Positions 8,215 to 18,155 are shown, counted from the first letter of the stretch. The stretch: 64,000 nucleotides of DNA from Rothia koreensis (GCF_004136575.1 NZ_NOIQ01000001.1:682001-746000), one strand, 5' to 3'. The notes: generated from the sequence alone by a model not told the origin. Numbers and translations are program-made.

Positions 8215-8538
8215 ATGACTACCGATCCGCGCGTCGCGCTCAACTCGCTCATCCAGGCCTTCGAAGAACATCTGACTGCCCTGGCCGCCAAGCGCGGCGA
8301 GCAGGACACGGCCGTCGAGAATGCCTACTTGGGCATTGCGGACGCGTTCGAGGTCTACGAGGACGCCATCTACGTCGCCTACAACGAGGTCACACCCCTC
8401 GAAGTCTTCGTCGAGGACGAGGATGAGGACGACGAGGATGAGGACGAGTTCGATGAGGACTACGAGGACCTCGACGAGAACGAGGACGACGACCTCGACG
8501 AAGACCTGGACGATATCGAGGCGGAAGACCTCAAATAG
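8215..8538 (+). CDS. Small highly acidic protein
   Basis: 107 residues. Residues 1-65 form an ordinary, probably helical domain (TTDPRVALNSLIQAFEEHL and so on); residues 66-107 are almost entirely Asp and Glu. Similar proteins occur in Micrococcaceae and are often labelled primosomal protein or DNA primase, but nothing here supports that enzyme activity. The acidic tail could mimic nucleic acid or bind basic proteins; that is inference. It stands alone between tRNA-Leu and uppP, with its own leaderless promoter. Confidence 0.75.
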   Translation: MTTDPRVALNSLIQAFEEHLTALAAKRGEQDTAVENAYLGIADAFEVYEDAIYVAYNEVTPLEVFVEDEDEDDEDEDEFDEDYEDLDENEDDDLDEDLDDIEAEDLK

Positions 8539-8637
8539 CGTTTTCGCACGTGGGAGCCGCCTGAACGGAATCGGCAAACTGGCTGTAACTTCACCCACAG
8601 CCGGCAATGACTGACACGGTAGCCACCGCCTTTTGGG

Positions 8638-8643
8638 TAAAGT
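8638..8643 (+). promoter_or_regulatory. -10 hexamer (TAAAGT) of leaderless uppP promoter
   Basis: TAAAGT is separated by six bases from GTG 8650. No ribosome binding site is visible before this start. Confidence 0.5.
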
Positions 8644-8649
8644 CGAACC

Positions 8650-9480
8650 GTGGCATGGTTTCAAGCAATTATTCTCGGCCTTGTTCAAGGCCTGACAGAG
8701 TTCATCCCGATTTCGTCATCGGCGCACATCAGCATCGTGGGGCAACTCCTGCCGAATGATCAGGACCCCGGATCGGCCTTCACGGCGGTGACCCAACTGG
8801 GCACCGAATTGGCGGTCCTGCTGTTCTTCTGGCGTGACATCGTGCGCATCATCTCGAGATGGTTCGGTTCCCTGTTCGGAAGGGTGGACAAGTCCGATCC
8901 GGACGCCAGGATGGGCTGGTTCATCATCATCGGTTCGATCCCGATCGGAGTCCTGGGTCTGCTTCTGCAGGACTACATCGACACCGAATTCCGGAGCCTC
9001 TGGATCACGGCGACGATGCTCATCGTCTTCGGCGTGTTCCTCGCGATTGCGGATCGGATCGGTCGGGAACAACTGGAGACCAAGGATCTGACGGTCAAGC
9101 ACGGCATCTTCTACGGCCTCGGTCAGGCACTGGCTCTGATCCCTGGGGTGTCCCGCTCGGGCGGAACGATCATGACCGGCCTGTTCATGGGATACACCCG
9201 TGAAGCCGCTACCCGGTACTCCTTCCTCCTCGCTATTCCAGCCGTCTTTCTGTCCGGCCTCTACAAGTTGGCCACGTCGCTGACCGATGGCTTCGACGAT
9301 TACTACTCCGTGGGTCCGACTCTTCTCGCCACCGTTATCGCCTTCGTCGTCGGCTACGTGATGATTGGGTGGTTGCTCAAGTTCATCTCGAACCACAGCT
9401 ACAACATCTTCGTCTGGTACCGGATTGTCCTCGGCGCCGTCGTCTTCGCGCTGTTGGGCACGGGAGTGCTCTCCGCCTGA
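8650..9480 (+). CDS. uppP: Undecaprenyl-diphosphatase UppP (BacA)
   Basis: Integral membrane phosphatase that recycles undecaprenyl pyrophosphate to the monophosphate carrier used for peptidoglycan. 276 residues, normal length. Two family motifs are intact: [13 protein letters not shown] (residues 13-25) and GVSRSGGT (about 169-176). Multiple hydrophobic helices run throughout. The start is GTG 8650 with TAAAGT at 8638-8643, six bases upstream, and no Shine-Dalgarno, so the mRNA is probably leaderless. It also confers bacitracin tolerance in other bacteria (family knowledge). Confidence 0.94.
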   Translation: MAWFQAIILGLVQGLTEFIPISSSAHISIVGQLLPNDQDPGSAFTAVTQLGTELAVLLFFWRDIVRIISRWFGSLFGRVDKSDPDARMGWFIIIGSIPIGVLGLLLQDYIDTEFRSLWITATMLIVFGVFLAIADRIGREQLETKDLTVKHGIFYGLGQALALIPGVSRSGGTIMTGLFMGYTREAATRYSFLLAIPAVFLSGLYKLATSLTDGFDDYYSVGPTLLATVIAFVVGYVMIGWLLKFISNHSYNIFVWYRIVLGAVVFALLGTGVLSA

Positions 9481-9523
9481 TTCCGCCCCGCAACGCTGCA
9501 CACGTCTTCACTGAAAGGTACAT

Positions 9524-10828
9524 ATGCGCGCCTGGTCCGCCCCCGAAATTCCAGCGCTCCACGACAGAGCCCCCGTACCGTCGATCTTCGACTCCCGCCT
9601 CAACGAAATCGTCGGACTTCCCCGGGACACCGACTCGGCAAGGCTCTATGTTTGCGGGATCACACCTTACGACGCGACCCACATGGGTCACGCGGCCACG
9701 TACGTGGCTTTCGACCTTCTGAACCGTGCGTGGCGCGATGCGGGGTACCAGGTCACCTTCGTCCAGAACGTGACCGACGTCGACGACCCCTTGATTGAGC
9801 GGGCAGAACAAACCGGTGTCGACTGGAAAGCTTTGGCCGAGGACCAGACGGATTTGTTCAGGGCGGACATGGAAGCGCTGTCCGTGATTCCTCCGGAGCA
9901 CTACATCGGAGCGACCGAGTCCGTCGACTGGATCGTCCCGTGGGTCGAACAAATGGTCGACGACGGCTTGGCCTATCGGGCGGAAGGGTACGTGGACGCT
10001 GAGGGAACCGAGCATCCTGCCGGGGATGTCTACTTCAGCGTTCGCAAGGCAGCAGACACGCACAACGACCCCGCTCGCTGGTATCTGGGGTACGTGTCCA
10101 ATTATTCGGAGTCCGACATGGCCCCGTTGTTTGCCGAGCGCGGGGGAGACCCTGACCGTCCTGGCAAGCACGATCCTTTCGATGCCCTCTTGTGGAGAGC
10201 TCACCGCGAGGGGGAGCCCGAATGGGACGGCGGCTCTCTCGGACCCGGGAGGCCCGGCTGGCACATCGAGTGCACCGTGATCGCCGAGAAATACCTGGGT
10301 ATGCCCTACACCGTGCAGGGCGGGGGCAACGATCTTCGCTTCCCGCACCACGAGATGGGTGCAGGGCACGCCTTCGCGATGACCGGCGAGCTCATGGCCG
10401 AACACTATGCTCATACGGGAATGGTCGGGCTCGACGGCGAGAAGATGAGCAAGTCCAAAGGCAACTTGGTGCTCGTTTCCTCCCTGCGTCAGCAGGGCAT
10501 CGACCCGGCGGCCATCAGGTTGGCGATCCTGTCCAACCATTATCGGGCCGACTGGTCGTGGAGCGAGGCCTTGCTCGGGGAGGCCACCGAGAAGCTCGCC
10601 CGGTGGAGGGAAGCGCTTCGGCAGGAACCGACGGAACCCGAGCCGGACACGTCACCGAGCGATCGTTTGGTCTCGGATGTCCGTGACGCACTGGCGGACG
10701 ACCTCGACGCGCCCTCCGCGGTCCGAGCCATTGACGGGTGGGCCTCGGCCGCCCTGTCCGGGGAACCGGCAGGCAGCAGGGACGACGTCGCCGCCCTCAT
10801 CACTGCCCGCCTGGGCATTGCGGTGTGA
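9524..10828 (+). CDS. mshC: Mycothiol ligase MshC (cysteine:GlcN-Ins ligase)
   Basis: ATP-dependent ligase joining cysteine to glucosaminyl-inositol in mycothiol biosynthesis. It is related to cysteinyl-tRNA synthetase but shorter (434 residues) and without the anticodon domain. The N-terminus [12 protein letters not shown] is typical of MshC rather than CysS. The HIGH-like motif is THMGHA after the zinc Cys in YVCGITPYD, and the KMSKS loop is present (about residue 306). AAAGG precedes the ATG. The M50 protease gene follows after six bases, suggesting co-transcription. It shows the cell makes mycothiol. Confidence 0.93.
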   Translation: MRAWSAPEIPALHDRAPVPSIFDSRLNEIVGLPRDTDSARLYVCGITPYDATHMGHAATYVAFDLLNRAWRDAGYQVTFVQNVTDVDDPLIERAEQTGVDWKALAEDQTDLFRADMEALSVIPPEHYIGATESVDWIVPWVEQMVDDGLAYRAEGYVDAEGTEHPAGDVYFSVRKAADTHNDPARWYLGYVSNYSESDMAPLFAERGGDPDRPGKHDPFDALLWRAHREGEPEWDGGSLGPGRPGWHIECTVIAEKYLGMPYTVQGGGNDLRFPHHEMGAGHAFAMTGELMAEHYAHTGMVGLDGEKMSKSKGNLVLVSSLRQQGIDPAAIRLAILSNHYRADWSWSEALLGEATEKLARWREALRQEPTEPEPDTSPSDRLVSDVRDALADDLDAPSAVRAIDGWASAALSGEPAGSRDDVAALITARLGIAV

Positions 10829-10834
10829 TGACTC

Positions 10835-11947
10835 ATGACTTCGGCTGACGGGCTCTCCCTCGGGCGCATCGCGGGCATTCCCGTGCGGCTCTCGCGGTCA
10901 TGGTTCCTTCTGACTCTTCTGATCGTTTTCGGCTACGGCAGTTTCCTCTCGTCCAGATTCCCGTGGCTGGGGCCGGGTGCCTACGGAGCTGCACTGGTTT
11001 TTGCCGTGTTGCTTGCGGTCTCTGTCCTGATCCACGAGCTGAGCCACGGTCTCTCCGCGAAAGCGTTCGGGTGGTCGGTGGCCGGCATCAATCTGACCCT
11101 GATGGGAGGTCATACGACCTTCCCCTCGGGCCGCGCCAGCGCGGGCCGCTCGGCGCTGGTCTCGCTGGCTGGTCCGGTTTCGAACCTGGTTCTGGCCGCG
11201 ATCGGGTGGGCGGTACTTGCCTGGGCCGACGTCGGGGGATGGCCGGCCCTGGTGCTGTACCTGTTGACGACGTCGAACGGTTTCGTCGGCATTTTCAATC
11301 TGCTGCCCGGCATCCCACTGGACGGAGGCTACGTTGTGGAAGCCCTCGTCTGGAAGGTCACGGGGTCACGGGATGCGGGGACGCGCGCAGCCGCCGTTCT
11401 GGGATTCGTTGCTTCGGCGGGCCTCCTGGTCTGGCTCGTGGCATCAGGCGCGTGGCACAGCCTGGGAATGATCGTCCTGACGGTCATGGTCGCCTTCATC
11501 ATCCTGTCCGGTTCCCTTCAGGCGTATCGGAACATCGCCATGCGCAAGGCCGTGGGGACCCTCTCCGTGGCGGGACTGGCCAGGCCGACGGTTCCCGTCG
11601 ACCGGATGCAGCCCCTGAGCGATTTCCCGTCCCTCCCGGATCCTCGGGCCGTGTTCGTCGTCACCGGAACGGACGGCAAGGGACTCGGTGTCGTGGATGG
11701 CCAGGCCATGATGGCCGCGGATGCGGCGGGTGACCTGTCTGCGACCGCGGAATCCCTCATGGTCTCCGTCGCGTGGGACAACCCGGTTCCGGGCAACCTG
11801 AAGGGACAGGCGCTCGTCTCCCAGATCGCCCGCCTCCCCGGGCGCATTTGGCCCGTAGCATCCTGGCAAGGACGCGGTTCGGTCCTGTTCGAGACCGACG
11901 TCATCGACGCCGTCAAACGCGGTCAGTCCGATCGAAACCACCCGTAG
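10835..11947 (+). CDS. M50 site-2-type zinc metalloprotease with CBS-like tail
   Basis: Membrane-embedded protease that cleaves substrates within the bilayer. 370 residues. HELSHG (about residue 69) supplies two zinc ligands and the catalytic Glu, and NLLPGIPLDGG (about 155) the third ligand Asp. Four or more hydrophobic segments occupy the first 230 residues; the soluble tail resembles a degenerate CBS pair. It follows mshC and precedes trmI and the pupylation genes, an order common in actinobacteria. The substrate is unknown; it is not the Rip1 class by context alone. Confidence 0.87.
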   Translation: MTSADGLSLGRIAGIPVRLSRSWFLLTLLIVFGYGSFLSSRFPWLGPGAYGAALVFAVLLAVSVLIHELSHGLSAKAFGWSVAGINLTLMGGHTTFPSGRASAGRSALVSLAGPVSNLVLAAIGWAVLAWADVGGWPALVLYLLTTSNGFVGIFNLLPGIPLDGGYVVEALVWKVTGSRDAGTRAAAVLGFVASAGLLVWLVASGAWHSLGMIVLTVMVAFIILSGSLQAYRNIAMRKAVGTLSVAGLARPTVPVDRMQPLSDFPSLPDPRAVFVVTGTDGKGLGVVDGQAMMAADAAGDLSATAESLMVSVAWDNPVPGNLKGQALVSQIARLPGRIWPVASWQGRGSVLFETDVIDAVKRGQSDRNHP

Positions 11948-12031
11948 TCGCTGGCGGGGCGAGGTCGGCGACGATACCTCGTGAGACAATAGGCGACGAT
12001 CCTCAAGCCCTACACCAGGAGATCCACTTCC

Positions 12032-13075
12032 ATGGCCTCAGACACCTCGGCATCCCACGACGAAACGGCGACCGGCGCCCACAACCGGCGCGGTCCTTTC
12101 CGATCGGGAGACCGTGTCCAGCTGACGGACGAGCGCCGCCGAATGAATACGATCACGCTGGAAGAGGGCGGGGAATTCCACACCCACCGCGGTGTCCTGG
12201 TGCACGATGATCTCATCGGTCAGCCCGAGGGCACGGTGATCACCAATTCGGTGGGCGTCCAGTACCAGGCGTTGAGGCCCCTGCTGAAAGACTTTGTTCT
12301 CTCGATGCCTCGGGGCGCCGCGGTCGTGTACCCCAAGGACGCGGGCCAGATCATCACCATGGCCGACATCTTCCCTGGGGCCCGCGTCATCGAAGCCGGG
12401 GTCGGATCCGGCGCGCTCAGCATTTCGCTGCTCCGCGCGATCGGCGACACGGGTCACCTGCGGTCCTTCGAACGTCGCGAAGAATTCGCTGAGATCGCCC
12501 AGGGAAACGTTGAAACCATGTTCGGAGGACCCCACCCGGCCTGGAACCTCACTCTGGGGGACCTCGCCGAGCAACTGGGGGAATATGAGGCCCCGGGCAC
12601 GGTCGACCGGGCGGTCCTGGACATGTTGGCCCCCTGGGAATGCGTCTCGGCGGTGGCCACCGCGCTCGTTCCCGGCGGCGTCGTCATCTGCTACGTCGCC
12701 ACGGTGACCCAGCTGTCCCGGGTGGCAGAGGCCTTGCGGGCTGACGGAAGGTTCACCGAACCGGAGTCCTTCGAGACCATGGTCCGTGGGTGGCACGTCG
12801 AAGGCCTTGCGGTTCGCCCCGATCACCGAATGGTTGCGCACACCGGCTTCCTCATCTCCGCACGGAGGCTCGCGGACGGATCGGGGCGGCTTGCTCCGAA
12901 ACGACGGGCGTCGAAGACGGAATTCACCGAGGAGGACATGAACGCCTGGACTCCCATGGCATTGGGTGAGAGAAATGTTTCCGATCGAAAATTGCGGCGG
13001 GCTGCGCGAGATGCTCGCAAGCTTGCCGATCGCGCCGCGTACCAAGGCCACGATGCGGACCCGAGTGGAGACTAG
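12032..13075 (+). CDS. trmI: tRNA (adenine-58-N1)-methyltransferase TrmI
   Basis: SAM-dependent enzyme methylating A58 in the T-loop of tRNAs. 347 residues, somewhat longer than usual because of an unstructured N-terminal 35 residues and a basic tail. The SAM-binding loop is VIEAGVGSGALS (about residue 113), and the TrmI family start RRGPFRSGDRVQLTD is recognisable. AGGAGAT lies before ATG 12032, and a GACAAT -10 lies near 11983-11988. trmI precedes arc in many actinobacteria, which supports both calls. Confidence 0.92.
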   Translation: MASDTSASHDETATGAHNRRGPFRSGDRVQLTDERRRMNTITLEEGGEFHTHRGVLVHDDLIGQPEGTVITNSVGVQYQALRPLLKDFVLSMPRGAAVVYPKDAGQIITMADIFPGARVIEAGVGSGALSISLLRAIGDTGHLRSFERREEFAEIAQGNVETMFGGPHPAWNLTLGDLAEQLGEYEAPGTVDRAVLDMLAPWECVSAVATALVPGGVVICYVATVTQLSRVAEALRADGRFTEPESFETMVRGWHVEGLAVRPDHRMVAHTGFLISARRLADGSGRLAPKRRASKTEFTEEDMNAWTPMALGERNVSDRKLRRAARDARKLADRAAYQGHDADPSGD

Positions 13076-13101
13076 CCTGCCCTCAGTGCCATGCTTGATG
13101 C

Positions 13102-14811
13102 ATGGCCCAGTCTGACTCCACAGTGAACCAACGAGATTTCGAGATGACCCAGCGACAGGTGAACACGTTGCGCGACCAGCGCGCGGAGCTGAACCGCCGC
13201 CTCAAGGACACCACGGAGCGCAACGAGAAGCTCGTTCGTGCGCTGGAAAACGCCAGGGGAGACATCCAGCGCCTGAAGCAGGTCATCGCCCAGGATCTCG
13301 AGGCGCCCATGAACCAGGCCAAGGTGGTGAGCGTCAACCGCAGAAACCTCTCCGCGGCGTCGATGGCGGAAGACGCTCCTCCGCTGATCGCCACGCAGGA
13401 GAGTCTCGACGTCGTGATGGGTGGACGTCGCGTCCGGGTCCCGGTGAGCCCGGTTCTGGACATTGAGGACGTCCAGGTGGGTATGACCGTGCTGTTGACC
13501 GAAACCGTGGGCGCCTGCGCCTGTGTGGGTTTTCAGCAGACCGGCGACATCGCGACAGTCCGCGAACTCCTGGGACACGAACGGCTCGTCCTGGGGACGG
13601 GGTCGAATACGCAGGTCGTCGTTCTGCGATCCGGCCAACTGGCCCACCAGGAGATCAGAGTCGGCGACGCCGTCGCCTACGACCCCTCCAGCGGAGTCGC
13701 CCTGAGCATGGTTCCCAAGACGGACGCCGAGGATCTGGTGCTGGAGGAAACTCCGGACGTGTCCTACGAGAATATCGGCGGTCTCTCGTCCCAGATCGAG
13801 CAGATTCGTGACGCCGTCGAATTGCCCTTCCTTCATCCGGACCTCTACCGCGAATATGATCTCAAGCCGCCCAAGGGCATTCTGCTGTACGGGCCGCCAG
13901 GAAACGGCAAGACCATGATCGCCAAGGCCGTGGCCAAGGCCCTGGCAGATCGCATGACCGGGCAGAAGCCTGACGGGACGCTCCGCGGATACTTCTTGAA
14001 CATCAAGGGGCCGGAACTGCTGGACAAGTTCGTGGGCGAAACCGAACGGCAGATTCGCGCCATCTTCTCCCGCGCCAGGGACAAGGCCACGGCGGGCAAT
14101 CCGGTGGTCATCTTCTTCGACGAAATGGAATCCCTGTTCCGCACGCGGGGTGCGGGGAAGTCCTCGGACGTGGAGACGACGATCGTTCCGCAGCTCCTGG
14201 CCGAGATCGACGGAGTCGAGTCGTTGGACAACGTAATCGTGATCGGCGCGACGAACCGTGAGGACATGATCGATCCCGCCGTCCTGCGCCCCGGTCGCCT
14301 GGACGTCAAGGTCCGCGTGGACCGCCCGGACTACCAGGGCACGGCCGAAATTTTCGGCCTCTACGTTCATCCCGGACTCCCTCTCGAGGAACAGGAGCTG
14401 GCCCGCCACGCGGGCGACAGGGACGCGACGGTCTCGCGTTTGATCCATGAAGTCGTGGCCGAGATCTTCTCGAGGGACGAGGACCGGCGCTACCTGGATG
14501 CCGTGCTTGCCGACGGCCGCCGTATCACCACATACTGGTCGGACTTCCTGTCCGGAGCGCTGATCCGGAACATCGTCGATCGTGCCAAGAAACTCGCGAT
14601 CAAGGACTACCTGGACCACGGGCGCCGGGGCCTGAGCCTCGAGCATCTGAGGACCAGTGCCCGCGACGAATTCGAGCAGCAGCGTGACTCCGCATCCCGT
14701 GGAGACATCGAGGACTGGCTGAACTACATCGGATATTCGGTCCCGCTGACGGGCATCGAACCGCCCGAAAGCGGTACACGCGCTCGGGAGGACGAGAGGG
14801 CGGCGTCGTGA
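13102..14811 (+). CDS. arc: Proteasome-type AAA ATPase ARC (Mpa) without docking tail
   Basis: Hexameric AAA+ unfoldase that recognises Pup-tagged proteins. 569 residues: an N-terminal coiled coil (about 8-75) that binds Pup, a double OB region (about 80-215), then the AAA domain with Walker A GPPGNGKT (about 263) and Walker B VIFFDEME (about 337). The end reads ARAREDERAAS; the GQYL-type C-terminus that docks mycobacterial Mpa on the 20S proteasome is missing. dop follows with a four-base overlap. With no prcBA in the cluster, ARC probably unfolds or disassembles pupylated proteins without degrading them here, as in corynebacteria. CATGCT lies six bases before the ATG. Confidence 0.93.
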   Translation: MAQSDSTVNQRDFEMTQRQVNTLRDQRAELNRRLKDTTERNEKLVRALENARGDIQRLKQVIAQDLEAPMNQAKVVSVNRRNLSAASMAEDAPPLIATQESLDVVMGGRRVRVPVSPVLDIEDVQVGMTVLLTETVGACACVGFQQTGDIATVRELLGHERLVLGTGSNTQVVVLRSGQLAHQEIRVGDAVAYDPSSGVALSMVPKTDAEDLVLEETPDVSYENIGGLSSQIEQIRDAVELPFLHPDLYREYDLKPPKGILLYGPPGNGKTMIAKAVAKALADRMTGQKPDGTLRGYFLNIKGPELLDKFVGETERQIRAIFSRARDKATAGNPVVIFFDEMESLFRTRGAGKSSDVETTIVPQLLAEIDGVESLDNVIVIGATNREDMIDPAVLRPGRLDVKVRVDRPDYQGTAEIFGLYVHPGLPLEEQELARHAGDRDATVSRLIHEVVAEIFSRDEDRRYLDAVLADGRRITTYWSDFLSGALIRNIVDRAKKLAIKDYLDHGRRGLSLEHLRTSARDEFEQQRDSASRGDIEDWLNYIGYSVPLTGIEPPESGTRAREDERAAS

Positions 14812-16394
14812 TTTTCGAGCGCATCATGGGCACCGAAACCGAATACGGCGTCGTGTGCCCGTCCAAGCCATCGGCTCACGAGACGGTCCTCTCGACTCTC
14901 GTGGTCGATAGCTATGAGGACGCCGCGGCGGAAGCCGGATGGGACTACGAATCGGAGACCCCACTGGAGGATGCCCGGGGCTACAGCATGGGCGCCGCAG
15001 AAGCCCACCCGAGCCAGCTCACCCACCAGGGACATGTGTTGACCAGCGAGGACGTCGCGCGGGAGCTCTACGAGGAATCCCCGGACATGCTCAGCCCAGC
15101 GTTCTGGGACAGGGCGGTCATGAACCGTGTCCTCCCCAACGGTGCCCGGTTGTACGTCGACCATGCGCATCCGGAGTATTCGGCTCCCGAGACCACCGAC
15201 CCGTGGGCGGCGACCGCCTGGGATCTCGCGGGAGACCGCATCGCGGCAGCGGCTGCGGCGTCGGTGACGGACCGATACGGTTCGAGCTGGCCGGAACCCA
15301 TCAACCTGTACAAGAACAACACCGACAACAAGTCCGTCTCCTACGGTGCCCACGAGAACTATCTCGTCCCGCGCAGCCAAGACTTCCAGAGTCTCGCCAG
15401 GGACTTCATCCCGTACCTGGCCACACGCCAGGTCATCGCTGGTGCGGGCCGTGCCGGTATCGGCGCGGACGGAGTGCGGCCCGGCTTCCAAATCAGTCAG
15501 CGTGCGGATTTCTTCGAACGGGAGATCGGTCTCGAGACAACGATTCGCCGGCCCATCGTCAATACCCGGGACGAGCCGCACGCGGATTCCGACAAGTACC
15601 GCCGTCTGCACGTCATCACCGGGGATTCCAACCTCGCGCACACCTCCGTCCTTCTGAAGCTCGCGAGTGCGGCCGCGGTGCTCACACTCATCGAACACGG
15701 TTGCGCACCTGACCTCCGACTCGCCCGGCCGGTTGAAGCAATGCGTATTGTCAGTCATGATCCCGACCTCCGGGCGACGCTCGAACTGCAGGACGGACGT
15801 CGCATGACCGCGGTCCAGATGCAGCGCTCCTACGCGGAAGCCGCTCAGGACCTCGCCGACCGCGAAGGGTGGGACTCGGAGTCGAGCCGCAAGACCTTCG
15901 GAATATGGTTCGAGGTGCTCGAAGGGTTGGAGAAGGACCCCCTCTCACTCGCCGACCGTTTGGATTGGGTCGCGAAATATTCTCTGATTCGCCAGTACGA
16001 GGCGCGCGGCATCGGCGTCGATCATCCGAAGATCCAGGCGCTCGACCTCCAGTATTCGGATCTGCGTCCGGAGAAGAGTCTCTACACCAAGCTGGAATCG
16101 CTCGGACGGATCAGAAGACTGATCGAACCGGAGCGGATCGACGCCGCCGTCTCGACGCCGCCGGAAAACACTCGCGCGTATCTGAGAGGAAAACTGATCG
16201 GCCGCTGGCCCCAGGAGGTCGTATCGGCCGGCTGGGAGGTCCTGTCCGTCAAGGACCCGAGCACGGACAGAACCCACCGATGGCTCATGGACGAGCCAAC
16301 GAACTGCACCAGCGAGCAGGTTCAGCACGTGCTCGAATCGAGCAACAACGCGCATCAGGCGCTGAGCCGCATCGGTCTCCGAAGAATCCCCTGA
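14808..16394 (+). CDS. dop: Pup deamidase/depupylase Dop
   Basis: Glutamine-synthetase-fold enzyme that deamidates the C-terminal Gln of Pup to Glu and also removes Pup from substrates. 528 residues. The start region MIFERIMGTETEYGV carries the catalytic Glu cluster on the first strand; the nucleotide-binding segments NTDNKSVSYGAHENYL and NTRDEPHAD are well conserved. GTG 14808 overlaps the arc stop; ATG 14826 would be a shorter alternative. pup follows after 18 bases. Since Pup here ends in Gln, Dop is needed to activate it. Confidence 0.94.
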   Translation: MIFERIMGTETEYGVVCPSKPSAHETVLSTLVVDSYEDAAAEAGWDYESETPLEDARGYSMGAAEAHPSQLTHQGHVLTSEDVARELYEESPDMLSPAFWDRAVMNRVLPNGARLYVDHAHPEYSAPETTDPWAATAWDLAGDRIAAAAAASVTDRYGSSWPEPINLYKNNTDNKSVSYGAHENYLVPRSQDFQSLARDFIPYLATRQVIAGAGRAGIGADGVRPGFQISQRADFFEREIGLETTIRRPIVNTRDEPHADSDKYRRLHVITGDSNLAHTSVLLKLASAAAVLTLIEHGCAPDLRLARPVEAMRIVSHDPDLRATLELQDGRRMTAVQMQRSYAEAAQDLADREGWDSESSRKTFGIWFEVLEGLEKDPLSLADRLDWVAKYSLIRQYEARGIGVDHPKIQALDLQYSDLRPEKSLYTKLESLGRIRRLIEPERIDAAVSTPPENTRAYLRGKLIGRWPQEVVSAGWEVLSVKDPSTDRTHRWLMDEPTNCTSEQVQHVLESSNNAHQALSRIGLRRIP

Positions 16395-16412
16395 TCAGAA
16401 AGGACCACAGAC

Positions 16413-16613
16413 ATGGCACAATTTCGTGAATCCTCGCAAGACCGTCAGCAGAACCAGGCACGTGAGGAGGACCAGGAACTGATCGGCGCCCAGCAGCCGG
16501 TCGATCAGGGTCTCGTCAACGACACCGACGACATCCTCGACGAGATCGACAGCGTCCTGGAGGAGAACGCCGAGGACTACGTGCGCGGTTTCGTCCAGAA
16601 GGGCGGCCAGTAG
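16413..16613 (+). CDS. pup: Prokaryotic ubiquitin-like protein Pup
   Basis: Small disordered modifier attached to lysines of target proteins. 66 residues, very acidic and Gln rich, ending VQKGGQ: the C-terminal Gln must be deamidated by Dop before PafA can ligate it. The helix-forming segment that binds ARC lies in residues 25-52. GAAAGGA precedes the ATG. The gene ends only five bases before pafA; prcB and prcA, which normally separate the two, are absent. Confidence 0.96.
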   Translation: MAQFRESSQDRQQNQAREEDQELIGAQQPVDQGLVNDTDDILDEIDSVLEENAEDYVRGFVQKGGQ

Positions 16614-16618
16614 GCCCC

Positions 16619-18052
16619 ATGGAGCAACGAATCTTCGGTATCGAAACCGAATTCGGTATCCGGTACTCAATGACCGGAATGGGGCAGCTCGGCCCGGAGG
16701 AGGCTGCGCGCAAGCTGTTTCGCCCCGTCGTCGAGTGGGGGCGGTCCTCCAACGTGTTCCTGGAAAATGGCTCGCGTCTCTACCTTGATGTCGGGTCCCA
16801 TCCGGAATATGCGACCGCTGAGTGTGCGGATCTGACTGATCTCGTCCGCCAGGACAAAGCAGGGGAGCGGCTCTTCGAAAAGCTCGCAGACCAGGCCGAG
16901 GAAGCCCTCAACCGGCAGGGGCTGGAGGGCAAGCTGTATCTGTTCAAGAACAACGCGGATTCGGCCGGCAACTCCTTCGGATCCCACGAGAACTATTTGC
17001 TCTCACGCAAGGCCGAATTCTCCAGGCTCGTGCGGTTCCTGGTTCCGTTCCTGGTGAGCCGACAGTTGGTTGTCGGTGCGGGCCGTGTCCATCCGTCGGG
17101 TCCTCCCCAGATCAACGGCGCGCCGGAAAGCGGACAACCTTCCTATTCCTTCTCCCAGAGGGCGGACTATGTGTGGGAGGCGGCTTCCTCTGCCACCACG
17201 CGATCACGACCGCTCATCAACACGCGGGACGAACCGCATGCCGATGCTGCGCAGTATAGGCGCCTTCACGTGATCGTGGGGGACTCGAACATGTCGGAGA
17301 CGACCACCTTGGCCCGAGCCGGGATGACCGACCTCATCCTGAGAATGATCGAGGACCGGCAGGGTCTGGACGATCTCGAGCTGGCGAACACCGGTCAAGC
17401 GCTCCGAACCTTGTCCCACGACCTGACCGGGCGGACCACCGTCGAGTTGAAGGATGGCCGGAAGATGTCCGGCCTCGACCTGCAGAGGCTGTATCTCGAC
17501 GCTGCGGTTTCCTACACGGATCAGCAGGGGGCACCTCGCCCGGAGACCGAATACGTCCTGGACCTCTGGGGTCGCACCCTGGACGCGATCGAAACGCAGG
17601 ACACCTCGGCGATTGATACCGAAATCGACTGGGCCATCAAGAAAAAGCTCCTGGACCGAACCGCAGAGAAGCTCGACGCCGACTATTCTCACCCACGCAT
17701 CGCACAAGTGGATCTCGCCTACCACGACATCAAGCAGAACCGAGGAGTGTTCTACCTGTTGCAGGCCAAGGGGTTGGCCCGCCGCTGGGTCAGTGAGGAG
17801 TCCGTGACCAGGGCGGAGACCGTACCTCCGGAGACCAGGGCTGCTCTTCGCGGGCGGTTCATCGCAGCGGCCCGTGCCGCGGGTCTGGATTACACGGTCG
17901 ATTGGGTGCATTTCAAGATCAATCAGCAGATTGCGCTGTCTCACTCATGCCAGGATCCCTTCGCGACGGAGGACGCCGAGGTGGAAAAATCGATCCGTGC
18001 AATGCAGGACGCGACGCGCCGGGATCAACGGGCCATGCCGCCGTTGATCTGA
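16619..18052 (+). CDS. pafA: Pup-protein ligase PafA
   Basis: Ligase that phosphorylates the C-terminal Glu of Pup and joins it to a substrate lysine. 477 residues, same fold as Dop. FGIETEFGIRYS at the N-terminus holds the catalytic Glu residues; FKNNADSAGNSFGSHENYL and NTRDEPHAD form the ATP site. It lacks the Dop-specific loop, which separates it from its paralogue upstream. Translation follows directly from pup. Downstream lie two FKBP genes and pafBC, as in other actinobacterial loci. Confidence 0.95.
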   Translation: MEQRIFGIETEFGIRYSMTGMGQLGPEEAARKLFRPVVEWGRSSNVFLENGSRLYLDVGSHPEYATAECADLTDLVRQDKAGERLFEKLADQAEEALNRQGLEGKLYLFKNNADSAGNSFGSHENYLLSRKAEFSRLVRFLVPFLVSRQLVVGAGRVHPSGPPQINGAPESGQPSYSFSQRADYVWEAASSATTRSRPLINTRDEPHADAAQYRRLHVIVGDSNMSETTTLARAGMTDLILRMIEDRQGLDDLELANTGQALRTLSHDLTGRTTVELKDGRKMSGLDLQRLYLDAAVSYTDQQGAPRPETEYVLDLWGRTLDAIETQDTSAIDTEIDWAIKKKLLDRTAEKLDADYSHPRIAQVDLAYHDIKQNRGVFYLLQAKGLARRWVSEESVTRAETVPPETRAALRGRFIAAARAAGLDYTVDWVHFKINQQIALSHSCQDPFATEDAEVEKSIRAMQDATRRDQRAMPPLI

Positions 18053-18155
18053 CCGGCCTCTTCGGCTGTGGCTCAGGTGTAATACAGTCATTCAGGGCGG
18101 TGGCACGTCACTCACGAGCTCTCACCGCTCACTCACGACGACGAGGAAACCAACA

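Noticed and set aside
13072-14646. 524-codon open frame opposite arc
   Set aside because: Shadow of arc; the sense strand has clear Walker motifs.
16614-16618. Remnant of prcB or prcA between pup and pafA
   Set aside because: Only five bases separate the two genes; no room for a remnant.
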